Assembly (NCBI RefSeq): GCF_014697075.1
Contig: NZ_JACJRE010000041.1
Span: 1 to 64,000 of the forward strand
DNA length: 64,000 nucleotides
Direction of reading: 5' to 3'
Source: Tolypothrix sp. FACHB-123
GTDB lineage: Bacteria; Cyanobacteriota; Cyanobacteriia; Cyanobacteriales; Nostocaceae
Shown: in pieces, positions 54,337 to 62,877 of the stretch
How positions within the stretch are numbered: position 1 is the stretch's first letter
Layout of the letters: each line of letters opens with the position of its first letter
Made by a program: the position numbers and the translations under genes
The notes under the pieces: generated by a model
Told to the model about the DNA's origin: nothing
The model's database searches: none
The model's input: the letters and a program-made list of their open reading frames with translations, nothing else

Positions 54337-56805
54337 ATGGTTAAAAGTAGGAAAATTTGTGCTTGGCAACTGGGCTTAGGAAGTGTTGGCGCGTTAACCT
54401 TGAGCATGAGCTTGTTCATGAGCAATTCTGTATTTGCCCAGAGTGCCATTACTCCTGATAGTAACCTTGGTAATGAAAGTTCTCAAGTTATCCAGAATTA
54501 CCTTGATGCTACCGAAGCGATCGCCAAAGGCGCAATCCGCGATCGCAATTTATTCCACAGTTTACGGGAATTTAACGTCAGTGAAGGACGTTCAGCAGTT
54601 TTCTTAAGTCCTAATAGTAATATTCAAAATATTTTGGTGCGGGTTACTGGTAATAATCGCTCCGAGATTCTTGGCACACTGAGTATAGTAGGTTCCAATG
54701 CCAACTTATTTTTAGTTAACCCTAACGGCATATTTTTTGGAGCCAATGCTCGACTCAATATAGGTGGTTCCTTTGTTGCTAGTACAGCCAGCGGCATCAA
54801 ATTTGCCGATGACACAGTTTTTAGTGCCACTAATCCCCAAACAGCACCCCTATTAACAATTAGTACACCTGTGGGTTTGCAATTTGACCAGCTAGGGGGA
54901 GAAATTAATCATTATGGAGCGCTAGAAGTACCCCTAGGTAAAACTTTGGCTTTAGTGGGCGGTAATATTAACTTGATAGGCAATGGTCAATTACAGGAAA
55001 ATCGGAGAACGCTCAAAGCTTTTAGCGGACAAATTGCTATTGGTGGAATATCACAGCCAGGGACAATCCAAATCAACATTGACAGCCAAAATCAGCCTTT
55101 AAGCTTTCCGAATAACGTCACACCAGCGGATATTTCCTTCAAAAATCTAGCTGTAATTGTTGCTGATGGATTGGGGAGTGGTTTTATTCAACTCCAAGGT
55201 AGACAAATTCAACTCACCGATGGTTCTATAGTCCAAGCAGACACCCAAGGCAGTGAAAATGGTAGAGGTATTGTTGTGCAAGCACAGCAGTTAACACTGC
55301 AAGATGGTTCGCAAATCGTAGCTGGTACTAGCCCTGGAACAACAGGTATTGGGGGAAGTTTAACCGTAAAAGTCACAGACTTGATCCAAGTCAGCGGAAC
55401 TATTCCCCAAGGTAAGCCTTTTGCGGGTTTCCCCAGCGGTTTAGCTACTAGAACCTTTGGCGATGGTGCGGCTGGCTTGTTGACTGTCGAAACCAAAAAA
55501 TTAATTATTGATGGTGGGGCAAATATCACAACTACCGCTTGGCAAGGTAGAGGTGATGGAGGAATGTTGAAAGTCACCGCTACAGATTCGATTTTACTCA
55601 GCGGGGCTTCTTTTCAGGATTTTCCCAGTGGCTTATTTTCGCAAACTCTCGATTTAGGCAATGCCGGTTCGATAATCATTGATACCAAACAGTTTATTGC
55701 CCAGAATGGCGGAGTAATTACCGCCGGTACAGGTAGAAATAGTCGGGGTAATGGCAGTAGCCTCACAGTACGGGCTTCTGAATTGATAGATTTAAGTGGA
55801 GTTTCACCCATTGATAAAGATCCTAGCGGCTTATTTGCGCGCAGTCGCGGTAGTGGAGAGGCGGGTTCTTTGTTTGTGAATACAGAAAAGTTAATTGTCA
55901 GAGATGGCGCAAGATTGACTGTAGAAGCTTTAGGGAGAGGAAATGCCGGGATATTGGCAGTTAATGCCACAGAAATGCGTTTGGAGAGACAAAGTAAAGT
56001 AGTTGCGGAAACCGTCTCTGGTAACGGTGGAGATTTAACATTAGAAATTCAAAATTTACTGTTATTACGCGATCGCGCTCAAATCTCCACAACCGCCGGA
56101 ACATCTGGGGGCGGTGGTAATGGTGGTAATATTACCATCAATACTCCCAATGGCTTTATTGTTGCCGTTCCCCAAGAAAACAGCGATATCACCGCTAATG
56201 CTTTCACTGGTTCTGGTGGCAGAGTGGAAATCAACGCCTATGATATTTTTGGCATCGAACAGCGCAGCCGGGAAGATTTGGTAACATTGCTCAACACTAA
56301 AGATCCGACTCAACTCAATCCCCAACTGTTACAAACAAACGATATTACCGCCATTTCCCAGACAAACCCAACATTAAGCGGCGTAGTCGATATTAATACC
56401 CCAGATGTAGATCCTAATAGTGGGTTAGTCAACTTACCAACTCAACCAGTAGAACTGAAAGTAGACGAAACTTGTAAAGTAATTGTCGCTAATGATAAAA
56501 GTAGTTTTACAGTTATTGGACGTGGGGGTATACCTTCCAACCCCACACAAACCCTCAATAGTGAGATTGCGATCGCTGATTGGATTGCAGTAGATAATAT
56601 TCGTCAACCAACCTCTCAACCCACTGCTAGCCTAAATTCTCCATCTCCTCATGCAAAAATTGTCGAAGCTACAGGATGGGCAGTCAATCCCCAAGGCGAA
56701 GTTGTACTCACCGCCCATACAGCCACAGGGAATATTCACAGTTCTTGGTACAAGTCAACAGATTGTACTAGATCTCAACCAGCGGCAATGCTGATTAGTC
56801 ATTGA
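54337..56805 (+). CDS. two-partner-secretion adhesin (filamentous haemagglutinin N-terminal domain)
   Basis: An exported TpsA-type protein of 822 residues. A signal sequence (about residues 1-35, cleaved near SVFAQS) precedes the TPS domain, with RDRNLFHSLREFNVSEGRSA, FLVNPNGIFFGANARLNIGG and the nearby SFVASTAS motif that partner TpsB porins recognise. A right-handed beta-helix of repeats follows (SGLFSQT, PSGLFARS, GGNGGNITINT). The C-terminal part (WAVNPQGEVVLTAH) occurs in cyanobacterial members. The ATG at 54337 begins the signal sequence. No TpsB porin gene is adjacent. Likely role: surface adhesion or secretion. Confidence 0.9.
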   Translation: MVKSRKICAWQLGLGSVGALTLSMSLFMSNSVFAQSAITPDSNLGNESSQVIQNYLDATEAIAKGAIRDRNLFHSLREFNVSEGRSAVFLSPNSNIQNILVRVTGNNRSEILGTLSIVGSNANLFLVNPNGIFFGANARLNIGGSFVASTASGIKFADDTVFSATNPQTAPLLTISTPVGLQFDQLGGEINHYGALEVPLGKTLALVGGNINLIGNGQLQENRRTLKAFSGQIAIGGISQPGTIQINIDSQNQPLSFPNNVTPADISFKNLAVIVADGLGSGFIQLQGRQIQLTDGSIVQADTQGSENGRGIVVQAQQLTLQDGSQIVAGTSPGTTGIGGSLTVKVTDLIQVSGTIPQGKPFAGFPSGLATRTFGDGAAGLLTVETKKLIIDGGANITTTAWQGRGDGGMLKVTATDSILLSGASFQDFPSGLFSQTLDLGNAGSIIIDTKQFIAQNGGVITAGTGRNSRGNGSSLTVRASELIDLSGVSPIDKDPSGLFARSRGSGEAGSLFVNTEKLIVRDGARLTVEALGRGNAGILAVNATEMRLERQSKVVAETVSGNGGDLTLEIQNLLLLRDRAQISTTAGTSGGGGNGGNITINTPNGFIVAVPQENSDITANAFTGSGGRVEINAYDIFGIEQRSREDLVTLLNTKDPTQLNPQLLQTNDITAISQTNPTLSGVVDINTPDVDPNSGLVNLPTQPVELKVDETCKVIVANDKSSFTVIGRGGIPSNPTQTLNSEIAIADWIAVDNIRQPTSQPTASLNSPSPHAKIVEATGWAVNPQGEVVLTAHTATGNIHSSWYKSTDCTRSQPAAMLISH

Positions 56806-57100
56806 TTCTCCACAATTGAAGTCCCTTGCTCTGGGATAATAAATAATGTTTGTCTAATCAACTAGGGAATACCAAAAAGTCAATTATCCGGTAATTCAGG
56901 CTATTTCCTGCAATTTCGGCAATGTTTGAATTGACTGCGCCTTATGTGAGGAGCCGGTGTCAGCATAGCAGCTTAGGCTTGTACCTTCAATGACGAATTA
57001 CGTTACCAACGTTCGCGTCAGCGTCTCCCTTTGGGAGAAGAGAAGCCGAAGCATTACGAATTACCCAGCCGTCCTTTAGATGATGTCAAGAGAGGAATTT
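56806..57100. repeat. intergenic region with GCGTCTCCC-type palindromic repeat
   Basis: No gene. Near 57015-57052 a GCGTCAGCGTCTCCC / GGGAGAAG palindrome resembles dispersed repeats seen in Nostoc-type genomes. The remainder shows nothing notable. Confidence 0.5.
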
Positions 57101-57451
57101 ATGAATTGGATTCAGGTTCTTGCAGAAAATGAACTACCACCCAATGAACGGAAAGTAGTAAAAGTTGAAAACCGTTCTATTTTATTAGTCCACCATAACA
57201 ACAAAATTTACGCCTTAGAAAATTCTTGCCCGCACATGAAGCTACCTTTGAAGAAAGGCAAAATTACAGATGACGGGGCAATTGTCTGTCCATTTCACCG
57301 TAGCGCCTTTGACCTAAATACTGGTAATCCTACGGAATGGATTACCTTTCCCCCTGGGATTAATAAGCTCATGGGCTTAGTATCTAAGGAAAAAGCTGTA
57401 CCTGTTTTCCCCACCCGTGTGGAAAATGGCAATATTTTGGTAGGCGTGTAA
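57101..57451 (+). CDS. Rieske [2Fe-2S] ferredoxin-like protein
   Basis: A 116-residue soluble Rieske protein with the cluster ligands CPHM (residues 42-45 region) and CPFHRSAF, spaced 16 residues apart, as in Rieske ferredoxins of the NirD/BphF type. It would carry one electron, probably to an oxygenase or reductase not encoded nearby. The ATG at 57101, preceded by AGAGGA, is preferred to the ATG at 57080. A long hairpin follows the gene. It appears monocistronic. Confidence 0.9.
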   Translation: MNWIQVLAENELPPNERKVVKVENRSILLVHHNNKIYALENSCPHMKLPLKKGKITDDGAIVCPFHRSAFDLNTGNPTEWITFPPGINKLMGLVSKEKAVPVFPTRVENGNILVGV

Positions 57452-57480
57452 TAGCTTACCAAGAATTTCTTAAAGGTTGA

Positions 57481-57528
57481 CATCATCATCTTGGTATACC
57501 CAAACAGATATACCAAGAGATGATGATA
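57481..57528. terminator. bidirectional hairpin terminator
   Basis: TCATCATCTTGGTATA pairs with TATACCAAGAGATGATGA across a short loop, with one bulge. It lies between the convergent Rieske and 48-residue membrane protein genes, with T-runs on the right. Confidence 0.75.
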
Positions 57529-57535
57529 GCTGATT

Positions 57536-57682
57536 TTATTTATTTGCTATTGCTTTGTTACCTGTTACTTGTGTAGAAGATTCGGATTTCTTGGCAAAAT
57601 CGGATAAGAAAAATCCACTCACAAAAGCCGCAATGAAGAGAAAGATTAAAACTTCTAGAGTTGATGAAAGAATAGAAAGCAT
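57536..57682 (-). CDS. 48-residue single-span membrane protein
   Basis: A small protein with a hydrophobic helix at about residues 9-25 (EVLIFLFIAAFVSGFFL) and a hydrophilic tail rich in K, S and T. The size and layout resemble small thylakoid or photosystem-associated proteins, but I do not recognise a family. It lies directly after the DUF4157 gene on the same strand, 63 bases away, so it may be co-transcribed with the injection-system genes. Confidence 0.55.
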   Translation of the reverse strand: MLSILSSTLEVLIFLFIAAFVSGFFLSDFAKKSESSTQVTGNKAIANK

Positions 57683-57745
57683 AAGTTTTGATTCCTTATT
57701 TTAACGACACTTTTTTAAAATTCCCCAAGTTTGAAGATGTTGCCA

Positions 57746-59299
57746 TTAGCCTAACTGAGTTACTGCAGAACTAGGAGTAAAATCTGGTTCGCCTATTTCT
57801 GCTAATACAGGAGAGGGAACAGGAGCAGGCCCTGGTATTGGTAATCTACGTAATAAAATAATTAGAATCGCTACAATCAAAGCAATCAAAGCTGCTTTTG
57901 CTACTAAAGCCCAATCAGTTGTAATACACAATTCATAGACTATCAAACCAGATCTCTTCCGTTCAAATTTCAAAGCTACTTCTACAGGAACTCCGCCTAA
58001 TGAAGTAGTAAATAAAGGAATCATGCGGGTTGGGGTATAAGTAGTTCCAAATCGATAAGGTAATCCTAATAGACTCATATACCCGGCAATTTCATAAATT
58101 TTATTCACCCCACCCAAAACACCAGGAATTGAATCGGGTTTCAACTCATCAAACTCAGTTAATCCTGGTCTGTGAACCATGTAGTCAGGTCTTTTTAGTG
58201 GAGTTAGGCTAAGAAAAACTTGCTTCCAGGCGCTCAGTGAAGGATTATTTCTAATAAGAAATGCTGCATAATCTGGGTCAACTGGCAATAACTCAAAGGT
58301 GTCGAAATAAACATCTACTCCTCTTGTACCTCCCATTTTAGTTAAATAATCACCTCTGCCAATTAAATGGGCAAACTCACCAAGCATTAGCCACATACTT
58401 GGAGGCATTCCCCAACTACTAGGAGCATTACAAAAAGTACTCACACTTCTTTGAATAATTTTATCTTTTTTGCCTATGTTTAATGATGCACTACCTCCAG
58501 TTTGCTGCACAGTATGTGTCAATTCATGGGCTAATAGCTTTTTCCCTTCTGGGCTGTTATTATCATATTTTCCGGCATTAAAATAAATGTCAGTGCCATG
58601 CGTAAAAGCTTGTGCGTTCAAATCTTGATTGAGCCGAATAGCATTCTTATCTGTGTGTAGTCGCACCTGGGAAAAGTCTGTACCAAATACAGATTCCATT
58701 TGGATACGAGTCTCTGCTGGTAAGGGTGTACCGCTACCTTTGGTGGCGTTTAATTTATTTTCAACAGACACAGGAACAAAATTATTCTGTTGTTCATTTT
58801 GAGTTTGGATATAGTTAGTTACAGACTCTATATTAGTTGCCACAATTGGCTGGTTCATTAATTGAAATTCACTGGTGACTTCTTTTTTTTGCAGCTTTTG
58901 CTGTTGCTGAGATATTTGAGAAGATGGAGCATTATTGAGATTTTGAACAATGTTTTCTGCTATTGCATCTGCTTCTTGCTCATACTTATCCCCTGGTTGA
59001 CTCATCGTCAGTTTAGCTTGTATAGATGACTTCATCCGGGCCATAGGTATTTGGGTAAAGTCATGATTGAAGTCAGAATTATTTGTTAATCCTGGTTGTG
59101 ATTGAGATTTCGCCAAAGACATAGTAGAAAAACTACCATGATGTTGTAATACAGAGTGATTTTTCTGACATTCTGCACATTCGCCACCCGCAATGGTATG
59201 TTGCCCACAATTTGTACATTGGCGCTGTAAAATCCCCGTTGCAAGCGGGTTATTTGTTGCTTTGTGCTGCTTTACTTGGTTACCACTTTTACCATTCAT
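57746..59299 (-). CDS. DUF4157 (eCIS core) protein with nuclease-like segment and membrane helix
   Basis: A 517-residue protein of the DUF4157/eCIS-core group, associated with contractile injection systems. Parts in order: a four-cysteine zinc ribbon (C28, C31, C41, C44); the characteristic LTMSQPGDKYEQEADAIAE near residues 97-115; the metallopeptidase-like HELTH at 258-262 (HEXXH); a C-terminal segment with RPDY near 370 and FDELKPDS near 385 that fits a PD-(D/E)XK nuclease pattern (D372, E385, K387); and a hydrophobic helix at 466-484, followed by a proline-rich tail. The start overlaps the preceding gene's stop (ATGA). Cargo or effector role is inferred from context. Confidence 0.85.
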   Translation of the reverse strand: MNGKSGNQVKQHKATNNPLATGILQRQCTNCGQHTIAGGECAECQKNHSVLQHHGSFSTMSLAKSQSQPGLTNNSDFNHDFTQIPMARMKSSIQAKLTMSQPGDKYEQEADAIAENIVQNLNNAPSSQISQQQQKLQKKEVTSEFQLMNQPIVATNIESVTNYIQTQNEQQNNFVPVSVENKLNATKGSGTPLPAETRIQMESVFGTDFSQVRLHTDKNAIRLNQDLNAQAFTHGTDIYFNAGKYDNNSPEGKKLLAHELTHTVQQTGGSASLNIGKKDKIIQRSVSTFCNAPSSWGMPPSMWLMLGEFAHLIGRGDYLTKMGGTRGVDVYFDTFELLPVDPDYAAFLIRNNPSLSAWKQVFLSLTPLKRPDYMVHRPGLTEFDELKPDSIPGVLGGVNKIYEIAGYMSLLGLPYRFGTTYTPTRMIPLFTTSLGGVPVEVALKFERKRSGLIVYELCITTDWALVAKAALIALIVAILIILLRRLPIPGPAPVPSPVLAEIGEPDFTPSSAVTQLG

Positions 59300-59538
59300 T
59301 GTCCCATTCCTCGATATACGGCTTGAGCAATTTGTTGTCCCATTTGCGTAGTATTACTACTGGGTGTAACTTCTATCGGTGGAATTGATACACTAGACTG
59401 CCAGCCAGTTGGTAATCCTTCGGTTGATAATAATCTTGCTAGTTCTGCTTCAACGGTGGCTTGTAATAATTCCCGCTGGCTGCGGGGAATATCTAATCCT
59501 TCTAAAATTAACTGTTCGATATGTAAATTAATATTCAT
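59296..59538 (-). CDS. small unknown protein in eCIS cluster
   Basis: An 80-residue acidic helical protein (INLHIEQLILEGLDIPRSQR, ELLQATVEAELARLL, then polar residues). I do not recognise a family. The ATG at 59538 is preferred to the ATG at 59562, because the extra residues are encoded by the CAATGCCC intergenic repeat. Its stop overlaps the DUF4157 start by ATGA, which suggests translational coupling. It may be a chaperone or adaptor for the DUF4157 protein, purely by position. Confidence 0.7.
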   Translation of the reverse strand: MNINLHIEQLILEGLDIPRSQRELLQATVEAELARLLSTEGLPTGWQSSVSIPPIEVTPSSNTTQMGQQIAQAVYRGMGQ

Positions 59539-59540
59539 AA

Positions 59541-59573
59541 TGGGGCATGGGGCATTGGGCATGGGGCATTGAT
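59541..59573. repeat. short tandem repeat, GGGGCATTGGGCAT
   Basis: Three or four copies of GGGGCATGGGGCATTGG lie just before the small eCIS gene. The same unit (complement) lies at 61635-61660 and near 50630. Confidence 0.7.
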
Positions 59574-59584
59574 ATTTAATGAAT

Positions 59585-61606
59585 CTATATAATTGCTTCT
59601 GTGGGTTCTGAGGTACGAAAATCTACTTCATTAATTGGTCGCTCTAGTTTCCGATATTCCATCCGTGTGGCTGCTAGTACTATGGGCATTGTTACGGCAG
59701 TTTTAGTGCTAGCTGCCATAAAGGCTGCGTTTAAAACAATGTTATGAATGCTACCTCCTGCTAAATTAAACTGACTTAGGCGGTGAAAATCTAAATTCTC
59801 AATGGGGGTTTCTGGGGGAAATGCTTTCTGCCAAATTAGCTTACGTTCTTTAGGGTTAGGAAAGGGAAAGTTAACAATAAACCGCAGCCGCCGCATAAAA
59901 GCAACGTCTAAGGTACTTTTCATATTAGTGGCGAGGATGGCTAAACCTCGGTAGGCTTCAATGCGCTGTAATAAATAGTTAATTTCAATATTGGCATAGC
60001 GATCGTGACTGTCTTTAACTTCGCTACGCTTACCAAATAAGGCGTCGGCTTCGTCAAAAAATAAAATTGCACCGCCGTCTTCGGCTGCGTCAAATAGTCG
60101 GCGCAAGTTTTTTTCGGTTTCGCCAATGTATTTACTGACAACAGATGACAAATCTATGCGGTATAAATGTAAACTTAAATCATGAGCAATTACCTCAGCC
60201 CCCATTGTTTTACCAACGCCGCTTTCCCCTGCAAATAAGGCACTGATACCCATCCCGCGATTCATGCGCTGATGAAATCCCCAATCTTCGTATACTTGAT
60301 GACGCGATCGCACTTGGTCGGCTATTTGATGTAATAAGTTAATCTCTTCTTTGGGTAATACAATGTCATCCCAAGTGGCTTTAACATCTATGCGCTGGGC
60401 TAAGTTATCTAATTGGGGACGGGTAATACTCAGACAAGCGTCCCATATCTGATTTTGGATTTTAGATTTTGGATTTTGGATTGCAGAATTATCTGTTGTT
60501 TCATTTACTACTTGTCTAGAAATCTGCTCAATGGTGACAGAGTTGAGGTTAAATTGTCCTGCAAGTAATTGAGATGTATTATCGGCTACTTCTGTTAACA
60601 GCGATTTCCAGGCTGTGACTTGTTCGTTGGCGGTGGGTTTGGCTACATCAATATTAATGTGAGTTCGCCCCAAGCGTTGGCGGGGTTCGCGGGTATCGAG
60701 AAATATCAGGGTGTGGCTACGGCTGAGAAAGCGGTGCAGTGGTGAGGCTAATCCTTGAGTTGAAGATGCAGTTTCGATTTCGTTAGCATCGAGATAAAGC
60801 GCGATGGGTAATAATAAGGTTTCGCGATGCCAAAGTCGGGCAAATATTTCTAATTCACTGGCTTGGGTTGGTAGGAGTTCCACAGGTAAACGGTAGAGAT
60901 GCAAGCCGAGTGCTGCTGATGTTTGCTGGGCTACTAGTTGTTTGCTGAGAGAATCTGCACCTAATAATTGGATGACCGGAGGCGATCGCCAATAGGTAGA
61001 ATGTTTAAGTTGCTGGATTAGCGCGATTGCTAACTTTTCCTGGGAGGGTGGTAAAGCAATGTCACTTTCAGCAGTTTCTAGAGGTACTAATAACGGTGCT
61101 AAACGGTCGTCCAGGTAGGTTAATCCTTTGATATGATTAACTATGCGTTCGTCTGCTCGTAATGCACTGGTGGTTAAAGGTTGGGCAGGAGGTTGATTAA
61201 TTTCAATTAAGCGCCAGTAACGCAAAGGTCTTTCTGGTGAAAGTACATCCCAAGCTGGCTCATCTAAACAAGCGAAAGCTAAAGCAAAGGTGGGGTAAGG
61301 GCGATTGCGATCGTCTTGGGCTGCGGCGCACAGTTTAGCAATTCTCGTATCTAGTTCTATCGCTGCACATAACAGCAATAAATTTTGCTCAAACTGAGAA
61401 AGTCCAAACCTTTGCGCCAAGAGTACCAAAGCCGGGGGTGTTTGGATATTTTCTGCCTCTGTCATTGCTGCTTGCGCTTGGGCGATTTCTGCGGGCGAGA
61501 CTTGTTCTATATCAACCATTTGCTGTAACCGCAGACGTATCCACTTAACAGCAGCTGAGAGATATTCCTCATTAGCAGTTTGCCAGCGTTGCATGTCTTT
61601 CATCAA
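59585..61606 (-). CDS. AAA+ ATPase of contractile injection system (Afp15-like)
   Basis: A 673-residue AAA+ ATPase of the type found in extracellular contractile injection systems (Afp15/Pvc15), thought to aid assembly or loading. A helical N-terminal domain contains a winged-helix-like portion (to about 370). The AAA module has Walker A FAGESGVGKT at 458-467, Walker B ILFFDEADALFG near 514, and MRRLRFIVNFPFPNPKERK (arginine-finger region). Between the two parts, residues 374-386 (SAIQNPKSKIQNQ) are encoded by a CAAAATC repeat inserted in frame (listed separately). The ATGs at 61606, 61603 and 61594 are all possible starts. Confidence 0.9.
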   Translation of the reverse strand: MMKDMQRWQTANEEYLSAAVKWIRLRLQQMVDIEQVSPAEIAQAQAAMTEAENIQTPPALVLLAQRFGLSQFEQNLLLLCAAIELDTRIAKLCAAAQDDRNRPYPTFALAFACLDEPAWDVLSPERPLRYWRLIEINQPPAQPLTTSALRADERIVNHIKGLTYLDDRLAPLLVPLETAESDIALPPSQEKLAIALIQQLKHSTYWRSPPVIQLLGADSLSKQLVAQQTSAALGLHLYRLPVELLPTQASELEIFARLWHRETLLLPIALYLDANEIETASSTQGLASPLHRFLSRSHTLIFLDTREPRQRLGRTHINIDVAKPTANEQVTAWKSLLTEVADNTSQLLAGQFNLNSVTIEQISRQVVNETTDNSAIQNPKSKIQNQIWDACLSITRPQLDNLAQRIDVKATWDDIVLPKEEINLLHQIADQVRSRHQVYEDWGFHQRMNRGMGISALFAGESGVGKTMGAEVIAHDLSLHLYRIDLSSVVSKYIGETEKNLRRLFDAAEDGGAILFFDEADALFGKRSEVKDSHDRYANIEINYLLQRIEAYRGLAILATNMKSTLDVAFMRRLRFIVNFPFPNPKERKLIWQKAFPPETPIENLDFHRLSQFNLAGGSIHNIVLNAAFMAASTKTAVTMPIVLAATRMEYRKLERPINEVDFRTSEPTEAII
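60451..60485 (-). repeat. CAAAATC repeat inserted in frame inside the eCIS ATPase gene
   Basis: Four copies of CAAAATC (one with a C to T change) form codons for IQNPKSKIQNQ. This is the same peptide motif as in the recJ insert. The repeat sits at the junction of the N-terminal region and the AAA module, a linker position. Confidence 0.85.
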
Positions 61607-61634
61607 AATCCCTCACAAGAAAATCTGTCTTTCC

Positions 61635-61660
61635 CATGCCCAATGCCCAATGCCCATTTT
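61635..61660. repeat. short tandem repeat, ATGCCCA
   Basis: Three copies of ATGCCCA lie between the ATPase and the DUF4255 gene, near the DUF4255 stop codon. Confidence 0.65.
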
Positions 61661-62877
61661 CATGACAATGTTATTTTTTGTCTAGAGTCAAATACTGGCG
61701 GTTTCACAGAACGGTTGATTAATAAGCTATCTACGCCATCTACCCGCAAGCGGACAAAGTAATCACCAGCCGGAACTTTTGTCAAGTCAAATGTTAGGGT
61801 ATTGGTTTTTTCTGGTAATTCAGTCGCGTCTGTATCTATTTGGGGTAGAATTTCGCGATCGCTCAATAATAAAGCTACACTTTGCTCCCTCCATACTTGG
61901 GGCGTAAAATTGAGAGTGAGAGTGCGATCGCTTAAATTAAGCTCTTGCAATTGTGGTGCGACAGTCAAGGGTAAAGCGTTGGTTACCTGTTCTTTACCAT
62001 TGCGCAGTAATTTAGTTTTGACTGTATAAAATCCCGCTGGTATATCGGCTGGTCGATTTGGTAGCTCAAATGTAATTTCTTTATACTTAGTTTGTTGCTG
62101 GATTTGGATTTGAATCGGGTTTGGTAGTCGGAAATTATGCAAAATCACAATTGCTCTTTCATCATCGCTGTCTAAATGATGACCTTCTAAGGTGATAATT
62201 TCACTCAAACGGGCGCTGGTTTGTTGGTTGGGTATTTGCAAAGTTTCGATCGCTGGGAAGGGGGGAAGTAAATCGGCTTGGGCAAATACGCCGTAATCTC
62301 CTGGCCCTCGCGTCAACACTGGTAAAGGCGATTTGATGCGTAAACTACTATCAATTAAGACTACAGAAGCTTCATAAGCGGCGGAAATTCGATATTGAGT
62401 TTGAAAAGTCGTCCAAAGTTTGGATATATCTTCTAAATTTAAAGGTTGCAGCGTAAATCGAACTTTTTCGATTTGATTTTGTAAGTCACTTTCTGCCAAG
62501 GTACTTTTAATTAAAGCTGGGTCTAACACTGGGTAATCGTGTAATACTTGCATTGCTCGACCCAAGAGACGATGACCTAAAACATCATCATTATCTTTAC
62601 CGTAAGCAGTCAGCATATAGTAAAGATTCAACGCCAATGGCGCTTGTCCCGTTTCTCCTGGCTTGACTCGTGGCGGTAAATCCCGATTGCGTAAAGCTGC
62701 ATTTGGCAGAACTTGATAGAGAAAAATATTAATTTGATTGCCGTTATTGCCGTTTTCTCGCGCTTTATCTGGCGGTTGAGTCGTTACCACACCACTTCCT
62801 AGCTCGTCGGTAATCGCAGAGGCAATTAAATTGCGCAGTGTGGCAGTAACAGCAGCGATCGCCACTGAGTTACTCAT
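61660..62877 (-). CDS. DUF4255 protein, eCIS tube-terminator type (Afp16-like)
   Basis: A 405-residue protein. The N-terminal 190 residues are DUF4255 (SNSVAIAAVTATLRNLIASA, NQINIFLYQVLPNAALRNRD, LALNLYYMLTAYG), the family that includes the Afp16/Pvc16 tube terminator which ends the inner tube. A further part with IPT/TIG-like beta strands (about residues 215-390, for example IITLEGHHLDSDDERAIVIL) follows. The start ATG overlaps the stop of the upstream gene (ATGA), so translation is probably coupled. It lies beside the ATPase as in other eCIS clusters. Confidence 0.9.
   Translation of the reverse strand: MSNSVAIAAVTATLRNLIASAITDELGSGVVTTQPPDKARENGNNGNQINIFLYQVLPNAALRNRDLPPRVKPGETGQAPLALNLYYMLTAYGKDNDDVLGHRLLGRAMQVLHDYPVLDPALIKSTLAESDLQNQIEKVRFTLQPLNLEDISKLWTTFQTQYRISAAYEASVVLIDSSLRIKSPLPVLTRGPGDYGVFAQADLLPPFPAIETLQIPNQQTSARLSEIITLEGHHLDSDDERAIVILHNFRLPNPIQIQIQQQTKYKEITFELPNRPADIPAGFYTVKTKLLRNGKEQVTNALPLTVAPQLQELNLSDRTLTLNFTPQVWREQSVALLLSDREILPQIDTDATELPEKTNTLTFDLTKVPAGDYFVRLRVDGVDSLLINRSVKPPVFDSRQKITLS

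Noticed and set aside
55209-55970. Minus-strand frames opposite the TpsA gene
   Set aside because: They are antisense shadows produced by the repetitive, glycine-rich coding sequence.
59539-59562. Earlier ATG for the small eCIS gene
   Set aside because: The added residues MPNAPCPI are encoded by the CAATGCCC repeat and are not likely to be natural.
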